Part shown: piece by piece, positions 1-8,535 of the stretch
How the letters are laid out: each line of letters opens with the position of its first letter
How positions within the stretch are numbered: position 1 is the stretch's first letter
From: a bacterium
GTDB lineage: Bacteria > Actinomycetota > Actinomycetes > Actinomycetales > Actinomycetaceae
Length of the DNA stretch: 15,346 nt
Direction of reading: 5' to 3'
Assembly (NCBI GenBank): GCA_030544165.1
Contig: JAUNRP010000020.1
Location: 1-15,346, forward strand
The notes under the pieces: model-generated
Seen by the model: the letters and a program-made list of their open reading frames with translations, nothing else
Databases searched by the model: none
Told to the model about the DNA's origin: nothing
Translations under genes and position numbers: made by a program

Positions 1-69
1 ATCCCCGGTGGGGCCGCGGTTTGGGCGGATGGCGATGGCCAAGCGGCATACCCAGAGTCCGGCCGCAGC

Positions 70-1329
70 CTAGAGATCGTCATCCACCATGGGGCCCGTG
101 GTGGCCATGATCCCCGCTGCCAGGAGCACCAGGGTGGAGGCCGCGAGCGCCCACAGCGGAACGTGCCAGGACCCGAACGCCTCGATGGCCACTCCCACGA
201 GCAGCGGTCCGAGGCCCGCAACGAGGTACCCCACGGACTGCACGAACGCCGAGACCTGCATGGTCACCCGGTAATCGCGGGTGCGGGTGGTGATGAGGGT
301 GATCGCGGTGGGGAAGGAGCCGCCCGAGATCCCCAGTAGCACTGCCCACACCCAGGGCATCGTGGTGGGGAGGTAGAGCAGCCCGAGGAACCCCGTGAAT
401 CCGCAGATCGCGAGCGCCACCAGGACCGGCCGCAGATCGGAAACCCGCGCCACCACCCATGGCATCAGGAACCCCATCGGGATGCCGAGCCCGAGCAGGA
501 TCGCGGTCATCAACCCGGCCTCCGCCGCCCCGAGGCCGCCATCCCGGTACGCCTGGGCCATCCAGCCGAACAGCACGTACGCGTGCATGGACTGTGTTCC
601 GAAGTACACGGCCAGCGCCACCGCGGTCCGGCTCCGGAGCAACTGGCCCAGCCGCACGGAGGCCACGGGAGGCGTCACCAGGGGCACCTCGCCAGAGACG
701 GCTGGATCCACCACGGGATCACCCGATCCAGAACGCTCCGCCCGACGGTCCCACCACAGCAACGCGACCCAGGGGACCAGGGCGAGAGCCGCCGTCGCCC
801 CCCAGACGCCCAGCGAGGTGCGCCACCCACCCGGCAGCGTGACCAGCCACCCGGCGATCGCGGCCGGAAGGGTGGCCCCCACGGCGAGCGCCACCGTGTA
901 GAGGCCGGTCATGCGGGCGGTGTGGAGTCCGAAGTTCGCCTTGATGAACGGCGGGACCAGCACGTTTCCCACCGCCATTCCCGCGATCGCCAGGAGGCTG
1001 AGGATCAGGAAGACCAGCGGATCACTGGTGAAGGCCCGGGCGAGCAATCCCACGGCCACCAGGCCCAGGGCGCCGGTGAGCGCCCGGGAGAGGCCAATCC
1101 GCGCCCCGACCCCCGCCGCGAAGATCCCGAACACCGCGAAGCCGAACCCCGGCAGCGCCGTCAGCACACCCGCGAACGCGCCACCGAACCCCAGGTCCGA
1201 CTTCATCTCCGCGAGCACCGGGCCCACCGAGGTGGCGGCGGGCCGGAGCTGGATCGCCATGGCGAACAGCGCCACCACGAGCAGCGCGTTCCCGGGGCGC
1301 CAGACACTCGGGCGGGGAGATGCGGGCAT
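70..1329 (-). CDS. MFS transporter, CynX/NimT-like family
   Basis: A 419-residue integral membrane transporter of the major facilitator superfamily with about 12 hydrophobic segments. The first helix carries QLRPAATSVGP (residues 27-37). It is followed by the family-typical GVLTALPGFGF stretch (about 54-64), GNVLVPPFIK (121-130), the RMTGLYT motif (about 139-145) and GGWR (167-170), a pattern I associate with the CynX/NimT group (cyanate or 2-nitroimidazole transport and efflux). The actual substrate cannot be read from the sequence. The open frame continues upstream to 1668, but that part is Arg/Pro-rich, lies over the next gene and is not membrane-like. The ATG at 1329 is chosen because a TACGAT -10 box ends exactly 7 nt before it, which suits a leaderless mRNA. 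The gene is divergent from the transglutaminase cluster and probably functionally unrelated to it. Family assignment is firm; substrate is unknown. Confidence 0.9.
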   Translation of the reverse strand: MPASPRPSVWRPGNALLVVALFAMAIQLRPAATSVGPVLAEMKSDLGFGGAFAGVLTALPGFGFAVFGIFAAGVGARIGLSRALTGALGLVAVGLLARAFTSDPLVFLILSLLAIAGMAVGNVLVPPFIKANFGLHTARMTGLYTVALAVGATLPAAIAGWLVTLPGGWRTSLGVWGATAALALVPWVALLWWDRRAERSGSGDPVVDPAVSGEVPLVTPPVASVRLGQLLRSRTAVALAVYFGTQSMHAYVLFGWMAQAYRDGGLGAAEAGLMTAILLGLGIPMGFLMPWVVARVSDLRPVLVALAICGFTGFLGLLYLPTTMPWVWAVLLGISGGSFPTAITLITTRTRDYRVTMQVSAFVQSVGYLVAGLGPLLVGVAIEAFGSWHVPLWALAASTLVLLAAGIMATTGPMVDDDL

Positions 1330-1336
1330 GCGGCTG

Positions 1337-1342
1337 ATCGTA
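1337..1342 (-). promoter_or_regulatory. -10 box (TACGAT) of a leaderless promoter for the MFS gene
   Basis: On the minus strand TACGAT is followed by a 7-nt spacer (CAGCCGC) and then the ATG at 1329, so transcription would start at the A of the start codon. No Shine-Dalgarno sequence precedes this ATG, which agrees with a leaderless transcript. No convincing -35 box is visible. Confidence 0.55.
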
Positions 1343-1420
1343 CGCGCGGGAGTGCGACGGGGAGAAAGCGCGTGCGGAAAGGTGCGGTGGCGCGGGGCAG
1401 GGCGGGATCGCACGGGGCCG

Positions 1421-1426
1421 TATCCT
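1421..1426 (+). promoter_or_regulatory. Possible -10 box (TATCCT) for the 1469 transglutaminase-like gene
   Basis: TATCCT fits TANNNT and would put the transcript start near 1433-1434, giving a leader of about 35 nt. Unlike the other promoter-proximal genes here, this start has a ribosome-binding site (AAGGA at 1458-1462, 6 nt before the ATG), which is consistent with a leadered mRNA. No clear -35 box is seen. It faces away from the MFS promoter across the same 139-bp intergenic region. Confidence 0.35.
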
Positions 1427-1468
1427 GAGGCCAGCACAATCCCCCGACGTGTACCCGAAGGACCACCC

Positions 1469-2305
1469 ATGTCTGATCCCGGCGAGCAGTCCGACGCCCC
1501 CGCCGGCGCGCCGACCACCTCCGTCACCGCGAACATCAACGCCACGGTGACGGAGGCCGCCACCCTCCTCTTCGCGGTGGCCGTGTCCGCTGACACCCCG
1601 ATCGAGAGCGAGTCACTCTCCATCACGGTGGGCGGCAACGCTGTGGAGGTTGAGGAGATCGTCAGCATCGCGGGAACACGGCTGCACCGGGTGCGCGCCC
1701 CCGAGGGCGCACTCGAGCTCCGGTACTCGGCCGAGGTTCGCCCGGGAGCGCAGGCGGACGCCGTGACGCCCGAGGAGGAGGCGGCCTACGTGCGCCCCTC
1801 GCGCTACTGCGAGTCCGACCGCTTCAACGTGCTCGCCCCCACGCTGTTCCCGGGCCTCTCCGGCCAAGAGTTGATCACGGCGGTGGGCGAGTGGGTCCGG
1901 AACTACCTGCGCTACATCCCGGGGATCTCGGGAAGTGCGGACTCCGCCATCGACACGCTGCTGGCGGGCCAGGGCGTCTGCCGGGACTTCGCCCACCTGA
2001 CCGTGACGATGCTCCGGGCGAAGGGCATCCCCGCGCGCCTCGCGGCCGTGTACGCGCCGGGGCTCGTCCCGATGGACTTCCACGCGGTGGCCGAGGCCGC
2101 CCACGAGGGACGCTGGCAGATCGTGGACTCCACGCGGATGGCGCCGCGGGCATCACTCATCCGGATCGCCACCGGCCGCGACGCCGCCGACACCGCCTTC
2201 TTCACGGTGCTCTCCGGCCGCGTGACGTTCGGGCCCGTGTGGGTGACCGCGTACGCGAACGGCGGCCTCCCGAGCGAGGATCCCTCGCAGCCCGTCCACC
2301 TCTGA
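1469..2305 (+). CDS. Small cytoplasmic transglutaminase-fold protein with intact Cys-His-Asp triad
   Basis: This 278-residue protein has a transglutaminase-like (papain-fold) core. The catalytic cysteine lies in GVCRDFAHL (C171), the histidine in MDFHAV (H205) and the aspartate in QIVDSTR (D220). In bacteria such domains usually act as cysteine peptidases or amidases rather than cross-linkers. Residues 30-120 form a beta-rich N-terminal domain ending in a conserved-looking SRYCESDRFN segment, different from the N-domain of the other transglutaminases in this window. The TGRDAADTAF segment (235-244) after the Asp recalls an actinobacterial subfamily (I think of Rv2569c, unverified). No signal peptide or membrane span is seen. 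The ATG at 1469 is preceded by AAGGA with 6-nt spacing; the upstream open-frame extension to 911 overlaps the MFS gene and is rejected. A 111-bp gap separates it from the downstream amidoligase gene, which has its own promoter. Confidence 0.9.
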   Translation: MSDPGEQSDAPAGAPTTSVTANINATVTEAATLLFAVAVSADTPIESESLSITVGGNAVEVEEIVSIAGTRLHRVRAPEGALELRYSAEVRPGAQADAVTPEEEAAYVRPSRYCESDRFNVLAPTLFPGLSGQELITAVGEWVRNYLRYIPGISGSADSAIDTLLAGQGVCRDFAHLTVTMLRAKGIPARLAAVYAPGLVPMDFHAVAEAAHEGRWQIVDSTRMAPRASLIRIATGRDAADTAFFTVLSGRVTFGPVWVTAYANGGLPSEDPSQPVHL

Positions 2306-2325
2306 GGCTGCCGCCCGCCGCGCCC

Positions 2326-2366
2326 GCCGCGGTCCGCACCGCCCCACCACCCCAGCCGCGGTCCGC
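2326..2366 (+). repeat. Pair of perfect 12-nt direct repeats upstream of the amidoligase gene
   Basis: GCCGCGGTCCGC occurs at 2326-2337 and again at 2355-2366, with starts 29 nt apart (close to three helical turns). Both copies lie in the 111-bp intergenic gap, 38 nt or more upstream of the -10 box at 2404. They could be a regulator-binding pair, but the composition is extremely G+C rich and chance is a real alternative. Confidence 0.3.
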
Positions 2367-2403
2367 TCCGCGTGCGCCACCGCCCGCGAAACACGCCGCC
2401 CCT

Positions 2404-2409
2404 TAGAGT
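2404..2409 (+). promoter_or_regulatory. -10 box (TAGAGT) of a leaderless promoter for the transglutaminase-amidoligase gene
   Basis: TAGAGT is followed by 7 nt (GGGGCGC) and then the GTG at 2417, so the mRNA would begin at the start codon. No ribosome-binding site precedes this GTG. This decides the start against the ATG at 2372, which would add 15 Arg/Pro-rich residues and place the promoter inside the gene. Confidence 0.5.
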
Positions 2410-2416
2410 GGGGCGC

Positions 2417-5400
2417 GTGAGTATCAGGGTCGCGCTGCATCATGAAACCACCTACACCTTCGCGCACCCGGTACGGGTCTTCCCCCACGTGGTCCGGCTC
2501 CGCCCGGCGCCCCACAGCAGGACGCGGATCGAGGCGTACTCCCTCACCGTCACCCCGCCGGACCACTTCCTGAACTGGCAGCAGGACCCGTTCGGCAACT
2601 ACCTCGCCCGCGTGGTGTTCCACCAGCCCACCAGTGAGCTCAGCTTCAAGGTGGAGTTGGTGGCCGATATGACGGCGATCAACCCGTTCGACTTCTTCGT
2701 GGAGGACTACGCGTCCACATTCCCCTTCGCCTACCCGGACGCCCTCCGCCGGGACCTCGGGCCCTACCTGCGGCGCGTGGGCGCGGACGAGGACGGCACC
2801 GCCGCCGCAGCGAGCGCCAGCGCCGTGGCCGCGGTCAGCTCCGCCGCCATCGAGCGTCCCGATTCCAGCGCCGCCCCGGTCCTCCACCTGACAAACGACG
2901 CCGTGGACACCTGGATCGAGACCCACCTCCGCCCCACCGGCATCCTGGACGGCGGCACCCGGATCGTGGACTTCCTCGTGGCGGTGAACCAGGCGATCCG
3001 CGGCAGCGTCGGCTACACCACCCGCATGGAGGTGGGCGTCCAGACCCCGGCCGAGACCCTGGCACGCCAGATCGGCTCCTGCCGCGATTCCGCGTGGCTC
3101 CTCGTCTCCGTGCTGCGACGCTGCGGGATCGCCGCCCGGTTCGTCTCCGGCTACCTGGTCCAGCTCACGAGTGACGATCCGCGCGACGGCGGCCCGGACG
3201 CGGACTTCACGGACCTCCACGCCTGGGCCGAGGCCTTCATCCCCGGCGCCGGCTGGATCGGACTCGACGCCACCTCCGGCCTGTTCGCCGGTGAGGGCCA
3301 CATCCCCCTCTCCGCCACCCCCGAACCGGAGTCCGCCGCGCCGATCACGGGCGCCACGGAGGTGGTGGACGTCAGCTTCTCGTTCGTCAACGAGGTGCGG
3401 CGCATCCACGAGGATCCGCGCGTGACGAAGCCCTACACGGACGAACAGTGGGCGCAGATCGACGCCCTCGGGACCGCCGTCGATCAGCGCCTCACCGCCG
3501 GCGACGTCCGCCTCACCATGGGGGGCGAGCCCACGTTCGTCACCGCCGGAGACACGTCCGACCCCCAGTGGGAGTCCGAGGCGGATGGCGCCGAGAAGCG
3601 CGAACTCGCCGCCCGCCTCGCCCGCCTCCTCGTGGAACGCTGGGCGCCCCACGGCCTCATCCACCACGGCCAGGGCAAGTGGTACCCCGGCGAGGAGCTG
3701 CCGCGCTGGCAGACCCAGATCGCCTGGCGCAGCGACGGCGAGCCGCTCTGGCGGCGCCGCGAGCTCCTCGCCTTCCCGGAGGATCCCGCCACCCTCCCGG
3801 AAGACCCCCGGGAACGCGCCACCGCGATCGAGGGCCTCGCCACCGCGATCGCCTCCCGCCTCGGCATCTCCGAGGGCTTCGTGCTACCCGCCTACGAGGA
3901 CCCGGTCCAGGCCGTCCTCGATGAGGCCCGCCTTCCGCTGGGGGTGCGCCCCTCCGTTGACGACGACGCGGCGAGCACCCTCGAGGAGGTCGAGGCGGCC
4001 GCTACCGCAGCCGAGCCTCCCGCCGGCTGGGTGGTCCCCGTGTTCGTTGATCCGGACGGAGGAGGCTGGGCAACCACCCGCTGGCGGACCCGCCGCCGCG
4101 CGCTCTTCCTCACCCAGGGCACCTCGGCCCTCGGATACCGGCTCCCCCTCGATTCCGTGGCGTGGGGCGAGGCCCCCGAGATCACCCTGAACAACGAGGG
4201 CGACCACTCCGCCGCACTCCCCGAGGCGTCCAGCACGGAGGTCCCCCCGGCCCGGGAGGTCCCGATCGAGGAGGCTCCGCGCACGGCCGTGGCCGTCCAG
4301 CCCCGCGGCGGCCACGCCCACGTCTTCCTCCCGCCCCTCGACCGCCTCGAGGACGGCCTCGCCCTCCTCGCCGCCATCGAGGACGCGGCCGCCGCCACGA
4401 ACGTCCCGGTGATCCTCGAGGGCTACCGCCTCCCGGACGATCCGCGCCTCGAGTCCCTCTCCATCACCCCTGACCCCGGCGTCATCGAGGTGAACGTCCA
4501 CCCCACGAGCACCTGGCCCGAACTCCGCGAGCTCACCACCACCCTGTTCGAGGATGCCCGCGAGGCCGGCCTCGCCACCGAGAAGTTCGATCTGGACGGC
4601 ACCCACACCGGCACCGGCGGCGGCAACCACATCACGCTCGGCGGGCCCACCCCCGCGGACTCACCGTTCCTCCGCCGCCCGGACCTGCTGCGCAGCCTCG
4701 TCACCTACTGGCAGTGGCATCCCGGACTCTCCTACCTCTTCACCGGGAAGTTCATCGGCTCCACCTCCCAGGCCCCCCGCGTGGACGAGGGCCTCGCCCA
4801 GACGCTCTACGACCTCGAGATCGCCTTCACCGAACTCGAGGAGATGGTGGACGATCCCGCGATCGACCATGACATCGAGGCCGTGGTCCGCGAGGACTGG
4901 CGCACGGACGAGGACCCGGACGAGCGGATCGCCCGGCAGCGCTTCACCCAGCCCTGGCTGGTGGACCGCCTGCTCCGCCACCTCCTGACGGACCTCACCG
5001 GCAACACCCACCGCGCCGAGTTCTGCATCGACAAGCTCTACAGCCCCGATCAGCGCAGCGGCCGCCTCGGCCTCCTCGAGATGCGCGCGTTCGAGATGCC
5101 CGCCCACGCCCGCATGAGCCTCATGCAGTCCGCCCTCGTGCGCGCCCTCGTGGCCCGCTTCTGGGAGGAGCCCGCCACCGGCCCGCTCGTCCGCTGGGGC
5201 ACCCGCCTCCACGACCGCTACCTCCTGCCCGCCTTCGTGGCGGCCGACGTCCGCGAGGTCATCGCCGAACTCAACGCGCACATGTCCACGTGGCCGGAGC
5301 TCCCCGGCGGCGGGGCGCCCCGCTTCGACGAGCGGTGGCTCGAGCCGTTCCTCGAGTTCCGGTTCCCCCGGCTCGGGGAGGTGCGCATTGGCGACGTCGC

Positions 5401-6001
5401 CCTCGAGTTGCGTCAGGCCATCGAACCCTGGCAGGTGCTCGGGGAGGAGGTCTCGCTCGGCGGCACCGCCCGCTTCGTCGATTCGAGCGTGGAGCGGGTC
5501 CAGGTCTCCGCGGTGGGCATGACCGAGGGCCGTCACGTCCTCACCTGCAACGGGATCCCCGTCCCGACCGTCCCCATCGCCACCACCGGCTGGGGGGTGG
5601 GCCGGGACGCGACCGCCGGGGCCCGCGTTGGAGGCGTGAGGTTCCGTGCCTGGAACCCGCCCTCGGCGCTCCACCCCACGATCGGGGTGCACTCGCCGCT
5701 CCACTTCGATCTGGTGGACGTCCGCAACGGCACCTCGCTCGGCGGCTTCACGTACCACGTCACGCACCAGGGCGGGCGCGCCTACGAGAGCTACCCCGTG
5801 AACGCGGTGGAGGCGGAGTCACGGCGCACCAACCGGTTCGAGGAGCGCCGCACGTCCGGCGCCGTCGATGTCAGTTCCTGGCCCCAGCCGCACGGAGTCC
5901 TCGGAGGCGAGCCCTCCGAGTTCCCGGTGACGCTCGATCTGCGCCGATACTCCCGCGGCCGCCATCCCGCGCAGGCGGAGGCGGAGGAGGGCGAGAGGTG
6001 A
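2417..6001 (+). CDS. Transglutaminase-DUF2126 fusion: predicted peptidase plus GS-fold amidoligase
   Basis: This 1194-residue cytoplasmic protein has three parts. Residues 1-110 match the bacterial transglutaminase N-terminal domain (HHETTYTF near the start). Residues about 150-310 are a transglutaminase core with a complete triad: C222 in GSCRDSAW, H268 in DLHAWAE and D284 in GLDATSG. Residues about 340-1180 are DUF2126, placed by comparative genomics in the glutamine-synthetase-like carboxylate-amine ligases. Signatures include LTMGGEPTF (366-374), GQGKWYPG (418-425), VNVHPTSTWPEL, TGTGGGNH (N737, H738), TGKFIGSTSQAPR and EMRAFEMPA (888-896), where acidic residues could bind metal-ATP. Residues about 116-150 are an Ala/Ser-rich insert. 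The proposed role is ATP-dependent amide-bond formation next to a domain that cleaves such bonds; substrates are unknown. The GTG start follows a leaderless -10 box, and the stop overlaps the next GTG by 4 nt. The size is near that recalled for Rv2566 (about 1140 residues). Confidence 0.92.
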   Translation: MSIRVALHHETTYTFAHPVRVFPHVVRLRPAPHSRTRIEAYSLTVTPPDHFLNWQQDPFGNYLARVVFHQPTSELSFKVELVADMTAINPFDFFVEDYASTFPFAYPDALRRDLGPYLRRVGADEDGTAAAASASAVAAVSSAAIERPDSSAAPVLHLTNDAVDTWIETHLRPTGILDGGTRIVDFLVAVNQAIRGSVGYTTRMEVGVQTPAETLARQIGSCRDSAWLLVSVLRRCGIAARFVSGYLVQLTSDDPRDGGPDADFTDLHAWAEAFIPGAGWIGLDATSGLFAGEGHIPLSATPEPESAAPITGATEVVDVSFSFVNEVRRIHEDPRVTKPYTDEQWAQIDALGTAVDQRLTAGDVRLTMGGEPTFVTAGDTSDPQWESEADGAEKRELAARLARLLVERWAPHGLIHHGQGKWYPGEELPRWQTQIAWRSDGEPLWRRRELLAFPEDPATLPEDPRERATAIEGLATAIASRLGISEGFVLPAYEDPVQAVLDEARLPLGVRPSVDDDAASTLEEVEAAATAAEPPAGWVVPVFVDPDGGGWATTRWRTRRRALFLTQGTSALGYRLPLDSVAWGEAPEITLNNEGDHSAALPEASSTEVPPAREVPIEEAPRTAVAVQPRGGHAHVFLPPLDRLEDGLALLAAIEDAAAATNVPVILEGYRLPDDPRLESLSITPDPGVIEVNVHPTSTWPELRELTTTLFEDAREAGLATEKFDLDGTHTGTGGGNHITLGGPTPADSPFLRRPDLLRSLVTYWQWHPGLSYLFTGKFIGSTSQAPRVDEGLAQTLYDLEIAFTELEEMVDDPAIDHDIEAVVREDWRTDEDPDERIARQRFTQPWLVDRLLRHLLTDLTGNTHRAEFCIDKLYSPDQRSGRLGLLEMRAFEMPAHARMSLMQSALVRALVARFWEEPATGPLVRWGTRLHDRYLLPAFVAADVREVIAELNAHMSTWPELPGGGAPRFDERWLEPFLEFRFPRLGEVRIGDVALELRQAIEPWQVLGEEVSLGGTARFVDSSVERVQVSAVGMTEGRHVLTCNGIPVPTVPIATTGWGVGRDATAGARVGGVRFRAWNPPSALHPTIGVHSPLHFDLVDVRNGTSLGGFTYHVTHQGGRAYESYPVNAVEAESRRTNRFEERRTSGAVDVSSWPQPHGVLGGEPSEFPVTLDLRRYSRGRHPAQAEAEEGER

Positions 6002-8535
6002 GCATCGCCGCGGCATCTGTCACCTCCCTCGCCGAACGCTATGCGGCCACCCTCGCCGCGCGCCGGGCCGAGGGACACACGGCGCTGGACGAGACGATCA
6101 GCCCCGAGGGCGAGATCCGCGCGGCCGGGATCTGGGAGCACCTGGAGGGGCTCGGGACCAGGGGCCTGCTCTCGCGCAAGCGCGAGGTGGCCCGGCTCGC
6201 GCGCGACGAGGGGATCGGCGCCACGGCCCCGGCCATCGGCGCCCGGTGGCAGGTGGACCCGATCCCCCTCATCTTCGACGAGAGCGAGTGGGCGCCCCTC
6301 GCGGAGGGCCTCCAGCAGCGCGCCCGCCTGCTCGATGCCATCCTCACGGACCTCTACGGCGAGCGGCGCCTGCTGCGGGACCACCTCCTGCCCGCCGAAC
6401 TCTTCCTCGGCCACGACGGCTACCTCCTTCCGGCGGACAGCGTCACGATCCCCGGGCCGCGGCAGCTCCCCGTGGCGGGAGCCGATCTCGCCCGCGGCCC
6501 GGACGGCTGGGTGGTGATCACGGACCGCACCCAGGCGCCGGCCGGCATCGGGTACGCGCTCGCGAACCGCCGCCTGGTCACCCGCGTGATGGAGCCCCTC
6601 TTCCTGTCCTCGCGCGCCAGCCGACTGCGCGGGTTCTTCGACGTCCTCCAGCACGCCCTCCACCGCGCGGCACCCGCCGGCGTCACCTCGCCGCGCATCG
6701 TGCTCCTCTCGCCGGGGCCCTCCAGTGACACCGCGTACGATCAGGCGCTCGTGGCAACCCTGCTCGGCCACCCGCTCGTGGTGGCCGACGACCTCGTGGT
6801 GCGCGATGGCGCCGTCTGGCTCCGCACCGGTGGTCGGCGCCACCGGGTGCACGTGATCCAACGCCGTGTGGACGGCGACTGGATGGACTCCCTCGACCTG
6901 CGCCCGGACTCCCGCCTGGGCGTTCCGGGCCTGATGGCGGCGGCGCGGCGGGGGGCCGTGAGCGTGGTCAACCCCATCGGGTCCGGGGTGGTGGAGAACA
7001 TCGGCATGGCGCCGTACCTGGAGCGGGTGGCGCGCGAGGTCCTCGGCGAGGATCTCCGGCTGGCGGCACCACAGACGTGGTGGTGCGGGGAGCGCGCCGC
7101 CCGGAGCCACGTGCTCGCCAACATGCAGGACCTGGTGATCCGGCCGACCTCCCGTACGAACCGGCCCACGTCCCGGCCCGGCTGGGAGATGACCGCCGCC
7201 GAGCGCGAGGAGATGGCCGCACAGATCGAGGCCGAACCGTGGGCGTGGGCGGCCCAGGAGCTGGTGGACTCCTCCACGACGCCGGTCATCACCAAGGAGG
7301 GGCTCTCCCCGCGGGCCATGGTGCTCCGCACGTTCCGGATCGCGATCGACGACGACTACGTGGTCATGCCCGGCGGCCTCGCCAGGGTGGCATCGAGCGA
7401 GAACGAATCGGTGGTCCTCTCGGCGCGCGGCGTCCTCACGAAGGATGTCTGGGTGCTCGAGGGTGCCCAGGCCCCGGTCTGGAGCTCGCTGCGGCTGGTG
7501 CCGAGCGAGGAGGGCTCGGACATCGCCATGCCCTCGCTCACGCCCCGCGCAGCCGGGGACCTCTACTGGCTCGGCCGCTACGGGGAGCGCGCCGAATCGA
7601 CGGCCCGGCTGGTGGCGGTCGCGGACAACCTCGTGGACGATCACATCTCCCGGCCCGGATCGGCCGGGCACCAGGCGATGGAGATCCTCCTCGAGGCCCT
7701 CACCCAGATCACCGGCATCTCCGCCCGGTTGGATCCCGAGGACCGGCAGGGCGCCGTCATCGAGCAGCTCCGCACCCTGCTGCTCGAGGGGGACCGGCTG
7801 GGGACCGTGGCATTCGCCGCCGAGCAGACGGCGGAGAACGCCCTGGCGGTCCGCGAACTCCTCTCCCGCGAGACCATCGGGATCCTCGGGGCCCTGACGG
7901 ACCGGCTCGCGAACGAGCGCGAGAGCGAGGACCTCTTCGACGCGCAGGGCGTGGCCACCTCCGTGCTGCAGGCATGCCTCGCGCTCGCAGGCATCTTCGG
8001 CGAGTCGATCGTGCGCGATGAGATCTGGCTGTTCGTGGACGCCGGCCGCCGCCTCGAGCGGGCCCAGGCCATCATCGGCCTGCTCCGGCACACGATCGCC
8101 GAACGCCGCTCGCCCGTGGCCGAGGCCGTGATCGTGGAGATGGCGCTGCGCGTGAGCGACTCCCTGATCACGTACCGGCGCCGCATGGCCGCAGGCGTGG
8201 GCTCGGTGGTCCCCGCGATCGCCGCGATCGAACTCCTCCTCGAGGACCCCACCAACCCGCGTTCGCTGCGGTTCCAGCTCGATCGCCTCCTCCTCACCTT
8301 CTCCGGCGACGACGGCGCCACCATCCGCCGTGCCGTGGCCGCCGCGCGGGACCTGACCACGGATCTTGACCACGAGACGCTCTTTGCCGGCAATCGCGAG
8401 GGGCTCGCCGGCCTGCTCGCGGATCTGGACGCCCGCCTCCGCGACCTCTCGCAGGCCATCGAGCAGGAGTACTTCGCGCCCCAGCGCCCGAGCCGTGCCT
8501 TCGCGGTGCCGGAGTGGGACGGAGCCGGCCGGTGA
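5998..8535 (+). CDS. Circularly permuted ATP-grasp / alpha-E fusion protein (operon A paralog)
   Basis: An 845-residue cytoplasmic protein. Residues about 80-500 resemble the circularly permuted ATP-grasp family (VIQRRVD at 287-292, NPIGSGVVEN at 325-334), which is predicted to activate a carboxylate with ATP and join it to an amine. Residues about 515-835 are the helical alpha-E domain, opening with DLYWLGRYGERAE (ER at 530-531) and with a second FVDAGRRLERAQ motif. The stretch at 380-395 that aligns with the Lys and Gly-rich loop of the operon B paralog reads VIRPTSRTNRPTSRPG: arginine (R382) replaces the lysine and the glycine loop is absent, so ATP use is uncertain. The domains are joined directly, without a low-complexity linker. 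GTG at 5998 follows GGAGGAGG (5983-5990) by 7 nt and overlaps the previous stop by 4 nt, implying coupled translation. The architecture matches what I recall of Rv2567. Confidence 0.9.
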   Translation: MSIAAASVTSLAERYAATLAARRAEGHTALDETISPEGEIRAAGIWEHLEGLGTRGLLSRKREVARLARDEGIGATAPAIGARWQVDPIPLIFDESEWAPLAEGLQQRARLLDAILTDLYGERRLLRDHLLPAELFLGHDGYLLPADSVTIPGPRQLPVAGADLARGPDGWVVITDRTQAPAGIGYALANRRLVTRVMEPLFLSSRASRLRGFFDVLQHALHRAAPAGVTSPRIVLLSPGPSSDTAYDQALVATLLGHPLVVADDLVVRDGAVWLRTGGRRHRVHVIQRRVDGDWMDSLDLRPDSRLGVPGLMAAARRGAVSVVNPIGSGVVENIGMAPYLERVAREVLGEDLRLAAPQTWWCGERAARSHVLANMQDLVIRPTSRTNRPTSRPGWEMTAAEREEMAAQIEAEPWAWAAQELVDSSTTPVITKEGLSPRAMVLRTFRIAIDDDYVVMPGGLARVASSENESVVLSARGVLTKDVWVLEGAQAPVWSSLRLVPSEEGSDIAMPSLTPRAAGDLYWLGRYGERAESTARLVAVADNLVDDHISRPGSAGHQAMEILLEALTQITGISARLDPEDRQGAVIEQLRTLLLEGDRLGTVAFAAEQTAENALAVRELLSRETIGILGALTDRLANERESEDLFDAQGVATSVLQACLALAGIFGESIVRDEIWLFVDAGRRLERAQAIIGLLRHTIAERRSPVAEAVIVEMALRVSDSLITYRRRMAAGVGSVVPAIAAIELLLEDPTNPRSLRFQLDRLLLTFSGDDGATIRRAVAAARDLTTDLDHETLFAGNREGLAGLLADLDARLRDLSQAIEQEYFAPQRPSRAFAVPEWDGAGR

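Noticed and set aside
2..73. Open plus-strand frame ending in TAG at 71-73 that would interlock with the MFS stop (CTAG), possibly the C-terminal tail of a convergent gene.
   Set aside because: Only 23 codons are present, other frames are open here too, and the residues match nothing I recognise.
911..1468. N-terminal extension of the 1469 gene to 464 residues.
   Set aside because: It is antisense to the conserved MFS transporter; a good ribosome-binding site supports the ATG at 1469.
1330..1668. N-terminal extension of the MFS frame to 532 residues.
   Set aside because: It overlaps the divergent transglutaminase-like gene, is Arg/Pro-rich and would put the TACGAT promoter inside the gene.
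2153..3667. A 504-codon minus-strand frame opposite the transglutaminase-amidoligase gene.
   Set aside because: No motif and composition typical of an antisense shadow; the plus strand carries the family motifs.
5791..8373. An 860-codon open frame antisense to the operon A ATP-grasp gene.
   Set aside because: Composition is dominated by Arg/Gly/His/Glu with no domain motif; it is a shadow produced by G+C-rich third positions of the real gene.
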